From: Gammaproteobacteria bacterium
GTDB taxonomy: Bacteria; Pseudomonadota; Gammaproteobacteria; Steroidobacterales; Woeseiaceae
NCBI GenBank assembly: GCA_030429005.1
Contig: JAUIDP010000004.1
Location: 1-64,000 of the forward strand
Direction of reading: 5' to 3'
DNA length: 64,000 bases
The translations under genes were made by a program, and so were the position numbers. Below, piece by piece: positions 30,455 through 41,920 of the stretch; position 1 is the stretch's first letter, and each line of letters starts with the position of its first letter. A model generated the notes under the pieces. That model saw only the letters and a program-made list of their open reading frames with translations, ran no database searches and had not been told where the DNA came from.

Positions 30455-31388
30455 CGCCGTCCTCCGGTGCATCGGCTTCGGTCGATGTCGCCTCGTCCGG
30501 CTCCGGTTCCGTAGCCGCGGGTTCCGGATTCTCGAGTTCGGAAGGTTCCGGCTCTGCGGACCAGATCAGCAACACCTCGCGTACCTGGTCCAGTGCCGAT
30601 GATGGCGCGGCGGTCACGTCTGCAAACGATGCCTGCGGAATACGATTCACGGTGGCCACGACAGCGACCGGGTAGCCGGCGGGGAAGGCGCCGCCGAGTC
30701 CGGAGGTTACCAGGACATCGCCCGGTACGATGTCGGCGTTATTCGGCAGGAACGGCAAGTCAAGCCGGTCGAATTCGCCGGTGCCGTTGGCGATTGTCCG
30801 CAATCCGTTGCGGCTTACCTCGACGGGCAACGCATGGCTCGGGTCACTGATCAGGATGGCCTGCGACGTCGTCAGCCCGGTCTGCAATACCTGGCCGATG
30901 ACACCGTCGGCATCGATGATGGCCTGGCCATTGTAGACACCGTCTTTCTCGCCGAGGTCGATGACAAAGTTGTGGCGGTATGGATTGGCGTCGACCGCCA
31001 TGATCTCGGCGACGCGGATTTCGTCTCGCAGTCGCGGTCGCGCGTCGAGCAGGTCACGCAGCCGGTCGTTCTCGGCACGCAGTGCCGTCAACTGTTGCAG
31101 CTCGGCACGGGTCAGGACGCGCTCGGCGCGCAGCCGGGCCAGTTCGCGCTGCAATTCACTGCGGTCGGCCGTACTCTCCGTTATCCACGCCCACAGGCGA
31201 AAGGGTGAATCGACAATGACCTGCAGCGGGTAGACGGCGATGCCGACGCCCTTGCGAATCGTGCTCAGGTGATCCTGGCGATGGTCCAGCACCATCAGCA
31301 GGACACTGAGGGCCACACAAACAAGAACGCGAATCCCGAGAGCCGGGATTCGCGCCGGATTCGAGTTGTCACTGCGGTACGTGACCAT
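30447..31388 (-). CDS. mreC: Rod shape-determining protein MreC
   Basis: A 313-residue bitopic protein. It has an N-terminal membrane helix (VLVCVALSVLLMVLDH), a coiled coil (about 75-110, with LQRELARLRAERVLTRAELQ), and the double beta-barrel periplasmic domain with NFVIDLGEKDGVYNGQAI and VLVTSGLGGAFPAGYPVA. The C-terminal tail is acidic and rich in Glu, Pro and Ala, likely disordered. MreC regulates PBP2-RodA. Confidence 0.97.
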   Translation of the reverse strand: MVTYRSDNSNPARIPALGIRVLVCVALSVLLMVLDHRQDHLSTIRKGVGIAVYPLQVIVDSPFRLWAWITESTADRSELQRELARLRAERVLTRAELQQLTALRAENDRLRDLLDARPRLRDEIRVAEIMAVDANPYRHNFVIDLGEKDGVYNGQAIIDADGVIGQVLQTGLTTSQAILISDPSHALPVEVSRNGLRTIANGTGEFDRLDLPFLPNNADIVPGDVLVTSGLGGAFPAGYPVAVVATVNRIPQASFADVTAAPSSALDQVREVLLIWSAEPEPSELENPEPAATEPEPDEATSTEADAPEDGDE

Positions 31389-31439
31389 TGCGAGCTAGCC
31401 CAGATTTGCGAGTTGCGACAACCAGGCCCTGAATCAGAC

Positions 31440-32522
<1,083 letters not shown>

Positions 32523-32619
32523 CTAACAATGCGCAGGACATTGCACAAGGCGGCGTGTATCATTGTGGCCGCGCGCACCGCAGGGTGCTTCGCGCGCCGG
32601 AAAAAGCAGGAAATCTCCC

Positions 32620-32907
32620 GTGTCACTCGATAAAGATCAAGTCCAGCACATCGCAGTGCTGGCACGACTCAAATTGGACGATCAGGAATTCGACCAGGCA
32701 GTGCAGAAACTGTCGAGCATTGTCGATTTCGTGGATCAGCTCAGCCAGGCCGACACAACCGGGGTCGTGCCGATGGCGCATCCGCTGAACGAGTCGCAGC
32801 GTCTTCGCGAAGACCGCGTTACGGAAACCGACGACCGCGATCGGGTGCAGCAGAATGCGGCCGCGGTCGAGGACGGCCTGTACCTGGTACCCAGGGTGAT
32901 CGAGTGA
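32620..32907 (+). CDS. gatC: Asp-tRNA(Asn)/Glu-tRNA(Gln) amidotransferase subunit C
   Basis: A 95-residue subunit. GTG 32620 has AGGA 9 bases upstream and gives the normal GatC length; the open frame extends upstream without similarity. Pattern [16 protein letters not shown], then [20 protein letters not shown] and [10 protein letters not shown]. GatC stabilises GatA-GatB. It overlaps gatA by a GTGA. Confidence 0.95.
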   Translation: MSLDKDQVQHIAVLARLKLDDQEFDQAVQKLSSIVDFVDQLSQADTTGVVPMAHPLNESQRLREDRVTETDDRDRVQQNAAAVEDGLYLVPRVIE

Positions 32908-34376
32908 CAGGAATGAGTGATCTGCACCTGAAAACGCTGACCGAAATAGCAGCCGGCCTCGAAGCGGGCGAATTCACGTCGCTCGAAGTGACCGAGTCGC
33001 TCCTGGATCGCATCGATTCGAGCGATGACACTTTGAACGCTTTCATAACGGTGACCGGCGAACAGGCGCGGGCGACTGCCGTAGCGGCGGATGCTGCCAG
33101 GGCTGCCGGCAAGGCCGGACCGCTGAACGGTTTGCCGCTGGTGCACAAGGATATTTTTTGCACGCGTGACGTACTGACGACCTGTGGCTCGAGGATGCTC
33201 GAGAATTTTGTGTCGCCGTATGATGCAACTGTCGTCGAACGCCTGAATGCGGCCGGTGTCGTGACGCTCGGCAAGACCAACATGGACGAGTTTGCGATGG
33301 GTTCGTCCAATGAGACCAGCTTCTTCGGCAATGTTCGCAATCCGTGGGATATCGAACGCACACCCGGCGGTTCTTCGGGCGGGTCCGCGGCCGCTGTTGC
33401 GGCACGACTGGCTCCGGCCGCGACGGGAACTGATACTGGCGGCTCCATTCGTCAACCCGCCGCGCTGACCGGCACGGTTGGCCTGAAACCGACTTATGGC
33501 CGCGTCTCCCGTTACGGGATGATCGCTTTCGCCTCCAGTCTCGACCAGGCCGGTGTCATCACTCGCAGTGCCGAGGATGCCGCGCTGTTGCTCGGGACGA
33601 TGGCCGGATTCGATGAGCGTGACTCAACCTGTATCGACCACCCGGTGCCGGACTACTCGGCTGCATTGCAGCAATCGCTGGACGGACTGCGCGTTGGCAT
33701 CGTTCGGCAGCATTTCGATGCGGGCCTCGACGACCAGACCGGCAAAGCGGTCAGGGAAGCGTTGGCAGTGCTGGAGTCGCAGGGCGCGGTGTTGTCCGAG
33801 GTTGACCTGCCAAATATCGGTCTATCCGTCCCGACCTATTACGTGGTCGCGCCGGCGGAGTGTTCGTCGAACCTGTCGCGTTTCGACGGCGTGCGTTTCG
33901 GCCACCGGGCCAACGATGCGAGCGACCTGTTCGATCTGTACTGCCGCAGTCGCGGCGAAGGCTTCGGCGACGAGGTCAAGCGCCGCATCATGACGGGAAC
34001 GTATGTCCTGTCGGCCGGTTATTACGATGCGTACTACCTGAAAGCCCAGCAGGTACGCCAGTTGATTGCCGACGATTTCCGGCAGGCTTTTGCGGACGTT
34101 GATGTCATTGCCGGCCCGACGGCACCAACGCCGGCGTTCAAGCTCGGCGACAAGACCGATGACCCGATCACGATGTACCTGAACGATATCTACACCATCG
34201 GTGCAAACCTGGCTGGCCTGCCCGGTATCTCGACGCCCTGCGGCATGGTGGATGGGCTGCCCGTGGGCCTGCATCTCGTGGGGCCGCACTGGGGCGAGGA
34301 GACATTGCTGCGTTGCGCGCACCAGTACCAGGCAGCGACCGACTGGCACACGCGCTGCCCGGAGGCATTCCGGTGA
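32904..34376 (+). CDS. gatA: Asp-tRNA(Asn)/Glu-tRNA(Gln) amidotransferase subunit A
   Basis: A 490-residue amidase-signature enzyme that releases ammonia from glutamine for the transamidation. The Ser-cisSer-Lys triad is in LVHKDIFC (Lys) and the block [11 protein letters not shown] ... [15 protein letters not shown] 32904 overlaps the gatC stop; an ATG three codons later is an alternative. The presence of GatCAB means this organism probably makes Gln-tRNA and/or Asn-tRNA indirectly. Confidence 0.98.
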   Translation: MTGMSDLHLKTLTEIAAGLEAGEFTSLEVTESLLDRIDSSDDTLNAFITVTGEQARATAVAADAARAAGKAGPLNGLPLVHKDIFCTRDVLTTCGSRMLENFVSPYDATVVERLNAAGVVTLGKTNMDEFAMGSSNETSFFGNVRNPWDIERTPGGSSGGSAAAVAARLAPAATGTDTGGSIRQPAALTGTVGLKPTYGRVSRYGMIAFASSLDQAGVITRSAEDAALLLGTMAGFDERDSTCIDHPVPDYSAALQQSLDGLRVGIVRQHFDAGLDDQTGKAVREALAVLESQGAVLSEVDLPNIGLSVPTYYVVAPAECSSNLSRFDGVRFGHRANDASDLFDLYCRSRGEGFGDEVKRRIMTGTYVLSAGYYDAYYLKAQQVRQLIADDFRQAFADVDVIAGPTAPTPAFKLGDKTDDPITMYLNDIYTIGANLAGLPGISTPCGMVDGLPVGLHLVGPHWGEETLLRCAHQYQAATDWHTRCPEAFR

Positions 34377-35815
34377 GCGCGGCGTGGGAAGTGGTCATCG
34401 GGCTGGAGATACATACGCAGCTCGCGACCCGGAGCAAGATCTTCTCGGGCGCGGCGACGGCCTACGGCGCCGAACCCAACACCCAGGCCTGCCTCGTTGA
34501 CCTCGGTTACCCGGGCGTGTTGCCGGTGCTGAACAGGGAAGTGGTCCGGATGGCATGCAAGTTCGGGCTGGCGGTGAATGCGCAAATCGCCGAACGCTCG
34601 GTGTTTGCGCGCAAGAACTACTTCTACCCGGACCTGCCGAAAGGCTACCAGATCAGCCAGTACGAGCTGCCGATCGTTGGCGCGGGTGAGCTGATGATCA
34701 AGGACGACAACGGCAATGAAAAACGTATCGGCATTACCCGCGCACACCTCGAGGAGGATGCGGGCAAGTCGATACACGAAGGATTCGCCGCATCGTCCGG
34801 TATCGACCTGAACCGGGCCGGCACGCCACTGCTGGAGATCGTATCTGAGCCGGACATGCGTTCCGCCGGCGAGGCGGTGGCGTACATGCGCAAGATCCAC
34901 TCGATCGTGCGTTATCTTGGCATCTCCGACGGCAACATGCAGGAAGGCTCGTTCCGTTGCGACGCGAACGTGTCGGTGCGGCCCCGGGGACAGGACGAGC
35001 TGGGTACGCGAACCGAATTGAAAAACCTGAACTCGTTTCGTTTCGTTGAAAAGGCAATCAACTACGAGATCGAGCGGCAGATTGACCTGATCGAAGACGG
35101 CGGCGAAGTCGTGCAGGAAACCCGCCTGTACGACTCGGACAAGGATGAGACGCGTTCGATGCGCTCGAAGGAAGAGGCGAATGACTATCGTTACTTCCCG
35201 GACCCGGACCTGTTGCCGGTGGTTATCGAGCCTGCGTTCATCGAACAGGTTCGCAGCGAACTGCCGGAGCTGCCTGCCGCCAAACAGCAACGATTTGTCG
35301 ACGAATACGGCATCCGCAATGACGATGCCGATATCCTGACGGTCAGCCGGGCACTGGCTGACTACTATGAGGCAGCCGTTGGCGCGGGCAAGTCGGGCGC
35401 CCAGGTGGTTGCTAACTGGGTCATCGGCGACCTGTCGGCCGCGTTAAACCGTGATGGCCTGGAAATCGACAGCAGCAAGGTATCGGCAGTACACCTCGCA
35501 GGCTTGTTGGATCGCATCAGCGACAACACGATCTCAGGAAAAATTGCGAAGGAAGTCTTCGACGCCATGTGGTCGGGCGAAGGTACGGCGGACGAGGTCA
35601 TCGCCGCCAGGGGGCTCAAACAGATCACCGACACGTCGGCCATCGAGGCCATTGTCGATGACGTGATCGCCGCTAACCCGTCGCAGGTGGCCGAATACAA
35701 GGCCGGCAAGGACAAGCTGATCGGCTATTTTGTCGGCCAGGTGATGCAAAAGACCGGCGGCAAGGCGAACCCGGGCCAGGTCAACCAGGTGTTGAAATCC
35801 AAACTGGGCCAATAA
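34373..35815 (+). CDS. gatB: Asp-tRNA(Asn)/Glu-tRNA(Gln) amidotransferase subunit B
   Basis: A 480-residue subunit that binds the mischarged tRNA and phosphorylates its side chain. GTG 34373 overlaps the gatA TGA and has GGAGG 7 bases upstream. Motifs are [37 protein letters not shown], and RMRSKEE-type [20 protein letters not shown]. The C-terminal YqeY-like tail ends [16 protein letters not shown]. Last gene of the gatCAB operon. Confidence 0.98.
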   Translation: MSAAWEVVIGLEIHTQLATRSKIFSGAATAYGAEPNTQACLVDLGYPGVLPVLNREVVRMACKFGLAVNAQIAERSVFARKNYFYPDLPKGYQISQYELPIVGAGELMIKDDNGNEKRIGITRAHLEEDAGKSIHEGFAASSGIDLNRAGTPLLEIVSEPDMRSAGEAVAYMRKIHSIVRYLGISDGNMQEGSFRCDANVSVRPRGQDELGTRTELKNLNSFRFVEKAINYEIERQIDLIEDGGEVVQETRLYDSDKDETRSMRSKEEANDYRYFPDPDLLPVVIEPAFIEQVRSELPELPAAKQQRFVDEYGIRNDDADILTVSRALADYYEAAVGAGKSGAQVVANWVIGDLSAALNRDGLEIDSSKVSAVHLAGLLDRISDNTISGKIAKEVFDAMWSGEGTADEVIAARGLKQITDTSAIEAIVDDVIAANPSQVAEYKAGKDKLIGYFVGQVMQKTGGKANPGQVNQVLKSKLGQ

Positions 35816-35908
35816 GGCCCGTTCCCGGCGGTATACTCTGCGGCTGCAGCAGGAAAACAACAATAATCCCGGCAAAAGTCGGGTGCAGACTTGCAAGGGG
35901 AATAATTA

Positions 35909-36619
35909 ATGATCAGCACATCCAAGAAACTCGCAGCGGAGTTCATCGGCACGTTCTGGCTGGTACTCGGCGGCTGCGGCAGTGCGGTACTGGCAGCCAA
36001 CTTTCCGGGCTCGGGCGCGGAAAACACCCTGGGCATCGGCCTGGTCGGCGTGTCGCTGGCTTTCGGACTGACGGTACTGACGATGGCCTTCGCCATTGGG
36101 CATATATCGGGCTGCCACCTGAACCCGGCTGTCTCGTTCGGTCTCTGGGCCGGTGGCCGGTTTTCGGCGTCCGAGTTGCCCGGCTACGTCATTGCCCAGA
36201 CACTGGGCGCGATCGTTGCAGCCGCCATACTCTCCTACATCGCCTACGGCAGCATTGGCGGCGACGGTGGGCTGGCCTCGAATGGCTATGGCGAGTTATC
36301 GCCGAGCGGCCGCGGCCTGGCGTCCGGCTTCACGACGGAAGTCATCATGACCTTCATGTTCCTCGTCATCATCCTCGGTGCGACGTCGGCGCGGGCGCCG
36401 GCCGGGTTTGCACCGATTGCGATTGGCCTCGGCCTGACGTTGATTCACCTGGTCAGCATTCCGGTCACGAATACGTCTGTTAACCCGGCACGCTCAACCG
36501 GTCCTGCGTTACTTGAGGGTGGCGCTGCAATCGGGCAGCTGTGGCTGTTCTGGGTAGCACCGATACTCGGGGCTGTCGTTGCCGGATACGTGTACCGGTG
36601 GCTCGATCCGCAGGAATGA
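35909..36619 (+). CDS. aqpZ: Aquaporin Z-like water channel
   Basis: A 236-residue MIP-family channel with six membrane helices and both NPA boxes: [16 protein letters not shown] and [14 protein letters not shown]. The arginine after the second NPA and the [11 protein letters not shown] context are those of water-selective AqpZ rather than glycerol channels. Good AAGGGGA ribosome site. It is monocistronic as far as visible and converges with the DUF6265 gene. Confidence 0.95.
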   Translation: MISTSKKLAAEFIGTFWLVLGGCGSAVLAANFPGSGAENTLGIGLVGVSLAFGLTVLTMAFAIGHISGCHLNPAVSFGLWAGGRFSASELPGYVIAQTLGAIVAAAILSYIAYGSIGGDGGLASNGYGELSPSGRGLASGFTTEVIMTFMFLVIILGATSARAPAGFAPIAIGLGLTLIHLVSIPVTNTSVNPARSTGPALLEGGAAIGQLWLFWVAPILGAVVAGYVYRWLDPQE

Positions 36620-36632
36620 TCGGCTCCGACAA

Positions 36633-37070
36633 CTAGTCGCAGGCGACCTTGTCAAAGGTGTTCTCGCGGGAACCGTCGAGCATCGAGATCGTCGCGGAAA
36701 GCGTTTGGCCATGGCGCCGGTAACGGATGGCCTGCGGGTAGTCGTGCTCGGCATTGACGAACAATGCGTTGTTGTCCGAAATTTCCATGCCGACAAAAGA
36801 CGTCCCGGCCTGGCCTGACGGGTAAGCTGTGTACACGAGCAGGCCGTTCTCGTCGCGGTTGATGCTGAGGACTTCGTAGAAGCTGACGGAGTCGTCACGC
36901 ACCGACACGGCGAAGCCGGCCATGCTGTTGTCCATGTCCACGACCCATACTTCCCGGGCCTTGTTGTCGGGCGTTGTCCAGCAGCCAGCCAGCCAGGCAA
37001 GTTCATGGCCGCCATTGTCCCTGGCAAACAGGATTGCGGGAATGAGCAGCAGCATAGGCCATATCTTCAT
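36633..37070 (-). CDS. Exported DUF6265-like protein
   Basis: A 145-residue protein with a signal peptide (MKIWPMLLLIPAILFARD) and a lipocalin-like beta-rich body. The opening HELAWLAGCWTT and later EHDYPQAIRYRRHG match small proteins annotated DUF6265, which use an LxGxW lipocalin-type start. Function unknown. No linked partner; it converges with aqpZ. Confidence 0.75.
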   Translation of the reverse strand: MKIWPMLLLIPAILFARDNGGHELAWLAGCWTTPDNKAREVWVVDMDNSMAGFAVSVRDDSVSFYEVLSINRDENGLLVYTAYPSGQAGTSFVGMEISDNNALFVNAEHDYPQAIRYRRHGQTLSATISMLDGSRENTFDKVACD

Positions 37071-37235
37071 GTCGTGTCGCCTGTTGGTTGTAGAGGCCGC
37101 AAGGCCGGGCCGGATACCTGTAGTGGGCGCTATTCTATTAAATAAGATTAGCTAAATAAGGTCTGCCGGTTCGGGCCCAGCCGGGCGGGATTGGCGCCAT
37201 ATGCACGTGGCTGCGTCCCGGTTGGCTGCAAAATA

Positions 37236-37245
37236 CGCTATTCTA
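37236..37245 (+). promoter_or_regulatory. Candidate extended -10 element for the GlsB-family gene
   Basis: CGCTATTCTA lies 54 bases upstream of the gene's ATG, and the identical 10-mer occurs at 37129-37138. It resembles a sigma-S-type extended -10 (CTATACT). No convincing -35 is seen. Stress-sigma control would suit a GlsB-like gene, but this is inference. Confidence 0.3.
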
Positions 37246-37298
37246 GGAACGAACAACAATAACAAGATCCATAAGAAAAACAGAACAAGGGGAACAAG

Positions 37299-37550
37299 AT
37301 GGACGTAACAAGCCTGTTGATTTTTCTCGCTATTGGCGCCGTTGCAGGATGGCTCGCCGGAACGCTCATCAAGGGCGGCGGCTTCGGCCTGCTTGGTAAC
37401 ATCGTCATCGGCATCATTGGCGCTTTTGTCGGCGGCTTTCTCGCCGGCGTACTGGGGCTCTCAGCCTCCGGTCTCGTGGGCTCGATCGTGCTTGCGACGG
37501 TCGGCGCGATTGTGTTCCTGTTTATCGTTGGCCTTATCAAGAAAGCCTGA
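37299..37550 (+). CDS. GlsB/YeaQ/YmgE-family stress membrane protein
   Basis: An 83-residue membrane protein built of three hydrophobic helices. It has the family glycine pattern LIFLAIGAVAGWLAGTLIKGGGFGLLGN, then IIGAFVGGFLAGVLGL. Family members are transglycosylase-associated or general-stress proteins. Clear AAGGGGA ribosome site. It lies 10 bases before the OmpA-like gene, suggesting an operon. Confidence 0.93.
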   Translation: MDVTSLLIFLAIGAVAGWLAGTLIKGGGFGLLGNIVIGIIGAFVGGFLAGVLGLSASGLVGSIVLATVGAIVFLFIVGLIKKA

Positions 37551-37560
37551 CGGTCCCATT

Positions 37561-38472
37561 ATGCAATTTAAACAACTGGCATTGGCGGCCGTCCTGGCCG
37601 TCTTTGCACTCCCTGCACACGCGCAGGCTGACAAGTCCGATCATCCCCTCGTATCCCCGTATGAGGGGTCCATCGTGCGCAGAAAAGATGTGAAGGAGTT
37701 CGACGAATACCAGGCGTTCACCGGCATGGACGACACCGGCAAGGAACCGATGTCGATCGACCTCGAAGGCAGGGTCACCAAGCTGCTGTACACGACGCCG
37801 AAAGACCGGTCGATTCTCGAAGTCTTTCGCAACTACGAAGCGGCAGTCCTGCAGGCGGGCGCGGAAATTATCTATAGCTGCGACCAGGGAAAATACGAAT
37901 GCGCCAGGAGCTATGCCGGCCCGACATTCCAGAAAGTATCCGACATTCATTCGATGCAGAACCTCGCCGGCCGCTACCTGTTGGCTCGCCTCGAGCAGAA
38001 TGAAAGCACGGCCTATATCGCGATCGCCGTCGGGGCTGCATCCACGACCGTGCACGTCGTGGAAGTTAAAGCGATGGATACCGGCATGGTGACGCTGGAT
38101 GCCGAGGCGCTGGGTAAAGGGCTGGATGCGCGCGGCTACGTCGTGGTTGAGGGAATCTATTTCGATACCGACAAGGCAAGCATGCAGCCGCGTTCATCCG
38201 CGGCTTTGACAGAAATGGCGAGCTTGCTAAAGACGCGGCCGGAGCTCGCCGTGTATGTCGTCGGCCATACGGACTCACAAGGCACGTTCGCGCACAACCA
38301 GGCGTTGTCCGAAGCGCGAGCAAAAGCCGTGGTGGAAGCGCTGGTGGCGGAGCACGGCGTACCACAAGGGCGCCTGCAAGCACACGGTGTCGGTCCGCTG
38401 GCGCCGCAGGCAAGCAACGCGGATGACAATGGTCGTGCCAGGAACCGGCGTGTGGTGCTGGTTGCCCGATAA
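37561..38472 (+). CDS. OmpA-family protein with N-terminal DUF4892-like domain
   Basis: A 303-residue exported protein. ATG 37561 gives the signal peptide QLALAAVLAVFALPAHAQA. The middle (about 30-175) resembles DUF4892 (SPYEGSIVRRKDVKEFDEY). The C-terminal OmpA peptidoglycan-binding domain (about 195-303) shows YFDTDKASMQPRS, VVGHTDSQG and LSEARAKAVVEAL ... NRRVVLV. Probably periplasmic or outer-membrane associated, holding the wall. Downstream of the GlsB-family gene. Confidence 0.88.
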   Translation: MQFKQLALAAVLAVFALPAHAQADKSDHPLVSPYEGSIVRRKDVKEFDEYQAFTGMDDTGKEPMSIDLEGRVTKLLYTTPKDRSILEVFRNYEAAVLQAGAEIIYSCDQGKYECARSYAGPTFQKVSDIHSMQNLAGRYLLARLEQNESTAYIAIAVGAASTTVHVVEVKAMDTGMVTLDAEALGKGLDARGYVVVEGIYFDTDKASMQPRSSAALTEMASLLKTRPELAVYVVGHTDSQGTFAHNQALSEARAKAVVEALVAEHGVPQGRLQAHGVGPLAPQASNADDNGRARNRRVVLVAR

Positions 38473-38496
38473 GTCTTAAGAGCAGGTATAGCGGAT

Positions 38497-38988
38497 ATGT
38501 CCGAGCACAAACTGGGAGCCGAGCTGAAGCGCTACGCCGTCATCAGCCTGTACCTGTTCATTTGCTTCACCGTGATCATGCTGTATGGCAAGTCGCAATC
38601 CGCAGACGAATCGGTTTCGCTGGTCAATTTCGGGCTGGCGCTCGGCAAGGCGCTGCTGCTCGGCAAATTTATTCTTATCGGCGAGGTCCTGGGTACCGGC
38701 ACGCGGATGCAGGTACCAACACTGGTGCACCGCATCGCCTGGCGTTCGATCGCAATGCTGGTCGTCCTCCTCGTCTTCAAGCTGATCGAAGAAATCATTA
38801 TCAACATGGTGCACTCGGTGCCGGTCAGCGAGTTGTTTACAGAGCTGATGAAGCACTCCTGGCTCAGCCTGCTGGCGCCGCCGCTGTTGATGCTGTTGAT
38901 TCTCGTGCCGATGATCACCGTCATCGAGTTGGGTTACGCTTTGGGCAAGGACGGCCTCAGGGAGCTGTTTGCCAAAGACCAGCGCTAA
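38497..38988 (+). CDS. Small multi-pass membrane protein of unknown function
   Basis: A 163-residue protein with about four hydrophobic segments (AVISLYLFICFTVIMLYG, LALGKALLLGKFILIGEVLG, IAMLVVLLVFKLIEEIIINM, LLAPPLLMLLILVPMITVIELG). No catalytic motif recognised. It follows the OmpA-like gene by 24 bases and may share its transcript. It overlaps the convergent acetyltransferase gene by 4 bases. Confidence 0.75.
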   Translation: MSEHKLGAELKRYAVISLYLFICFTVIMLYGKSQSADESVSLVNFGLALGKALLLGKFILIGEVLGTGTRMQVPTLVHRIAWRSIAMLVVLLVFKLIEEIIINMVHSVPVSELFTELMKHSWLSLLAPPLLMLLILVPMITVIELGYALGKDGLRELFAKDQR

Positions 38989-39464
38989 CCTTTGCGATCC
39001 TGCAGTGGCAAATGGTAGAAGTGGTTGAATTCAGTTTCGATGTAATCTGCAAAGGCCTCGCCCCTGACGAATCCGGCCTTGCGATATAGCGATACCGCGG
39101 CGGCAAACGCGGCGCCTGTTCCGGTTTCCAGGCTTAATCGTCGCAAACTTCGTTGCCGCGCAACGTCGACAATATAAGCGAGCAATGCCGCCGCGACGCC
39201 CTGGCGCAGATAGGCAGGCGCCGTGCGCATGGACTTCAGTTCTCCCGCATCGTCGTCGAGCTGTTTCAATGCCGCAATACCGGCGAGTTCGTTCCCGTCC
39301 CACGCGGACCATACAGTAACGTTGCTTTGCCTCAGTCCCGATAAGTCCAGCGCAAACGAAAGTCCCGGCGGTGAATCGTCGCGCATCCCGCCAACGTGCA
39401 TTTCCAGCAGTTCGCGTACGGCGTCACTGCAGAGGTCATCCTGCCGAATCTGGAAAGAACTCAT
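38985..39464 (-). CDS. GNAT-family N-acetyltransferase
   Basis: A 159-residue Gcn5-related acetyltransferase. It has AGIAALKQLDDDAGELKSMRTAPAYLRQGVAAALL, with the acetyl-CoA pyrophosphate loop in RQGVAAAL, and the C-terminal ALYRKAGF-like VSLYRKAGFVRGEAF. Substrate unknown; the PanZ/YjdJ-like small-molecule subgroup is possible. Its start overlaps the end of the gene upstream by 29 bases. Confidence 0.9.
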   Translation of the reverse strand: MSSFQIRQDDLCSDAVRELLEMHVGGMRDDSPPGLSFALDLSGLRQSNVTVWSAWDGNELAGIAALKQLDDDAGELKSMRTAPAYLRQGVAAALLAYIVDVARQRSLRRLSLETGTGAAFAAAVSLYRKAGFVRGEAFADYIETEFNHFYHLPLQDRKG

Positions 39465-39993
39465 CGATCGCCGGGCGGCTGTTGCCGATCATTTGTTGCC
39501 ATTCCTGCATCATAGCCGTGTACGCGGATTCGCTGAAAGTGTCCTGCAATTCGCAATTGCCGGCAGCCGACAATCCGGTCAGCTGGTAGCAAACCGTGAC
39601 GGTCGAGCCACCGGCGCCACTGTCTGCGACCAGGACTTCGACCGTGCCGGTAAAGAGTTCCGGCGTAACCCTGACGTACTTCGCCCGTCGCCGGGCCTGA
39701 TCGAATTCGCTGACCAGCCAGTAGGTGTCAGAGCCGCGATTGGTCGTGACAAACACGGTGCCGGCCTCGATGCCATTGCCGTGCAGAAATCGCGGCTCCC
39801 ATTCGGCAATCCAGATTTTTTCACCCGGCGCGGTGAACAGCAGCAGCGCATTGTCCGGCGGCAAGTCGACCTGCAACGTTCCGCTTCGATGAACGGTCAA
39901 CGCCGCAAATTCGTCAGCGCCTTGCGCCACGGCGCCGCCACTGCTGGTAACTGATGCCGCGGTCAACGCGGCGCATACCTTGAGCACTGTCAT
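39436..39993 (-). CDS. Secreted SRPBCC-like protein
   Basis: A 185-residue protein from ATG 39993 (MTVLKVCAALTAASVT), giving a short signal peptide ending near AVAQG. The body looks like an SRPBCC/START-type fold: LFTAPGEKIWIAEWEPRFL, then AGTVFVTTNRGSDTYWLVSEFD and STVTVCYQLTGLS. No named function. An exported START-like protein is uncommon. A perfect palindrome lies 35 bases upstream of the start, and the gene is followed by the overlapping acetyltransferase gene. Confidence 0.65.
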   Translation of the reverse strand: MTVLKVCAALTAASVTSSGGAVAQGADEFAALTVHRSGTLQVDLPPDNALLLFTAPGEKIWIAEWEPRFLHGNGIEAGTVFVTTNRGSDTYWLVSEFDQARRRAKYVRVTPELFTGTVEVLVADSGAGGSTVTVCYQLTGLSAAGNCELQDTFSESAYTAMMQEWQQMIGNSRPAIDEFFPDSAG

Positions 39994-40028
39994 CGGGTGT
40001 CCCTCGTATCGGCCAGGAACGGTTATAA

Positions 40029-40044
40029 TGTTACCGAGGTAACA
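40029..40044. promoter_or_regulatory. Palindrome TGTTACC-GA-GGTAACA, likely operator
   Basis: A perfect 7-bp inverted repeat with a 2-bp centre, just upstream of the secreted SRPBCC-like gene (minus strand) and next to a TATAAT-like sequence at 40024-40029 on the plus strand. The form suits a TetR-type or similar dimeric repressor. No such regulator is in the window. Confidence 0.5.
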
Positions 40045-40138
40045 AAAAGTCAAATTAGCGCGGCTGTGGCAGGCGACGCCAACCGTGACCGCAATGGTTT
40101 GCTGCCCGGGACAGCCGTGCTAAGCTATAGAGTCAATA

Positions 40139-40158
40139 ATATAAAGAAATATTTATAT
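40139..40158. promoter_or_regulatory. AT-rich dyad immediately upstream of the ArsR-methyltransferase gene
   Basis: Arms ATATAAA (40139-40145) and TTTATAT (40152-40158) with a 6-base centre, ending 4 bases before the ATG. The surroundings are strikingly AT-rich compared with the region. Its place and shape suit an ArsR/SahR-type operator that would control the downstream metF-metH operon by autoregulation. Confidence 0.55.
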
Positions 40159-40162
40159 ATTA

Positions 40163-41910
<1,748 letters not shown>

Positions 41911-41920
41911 GTTCTTCGCC

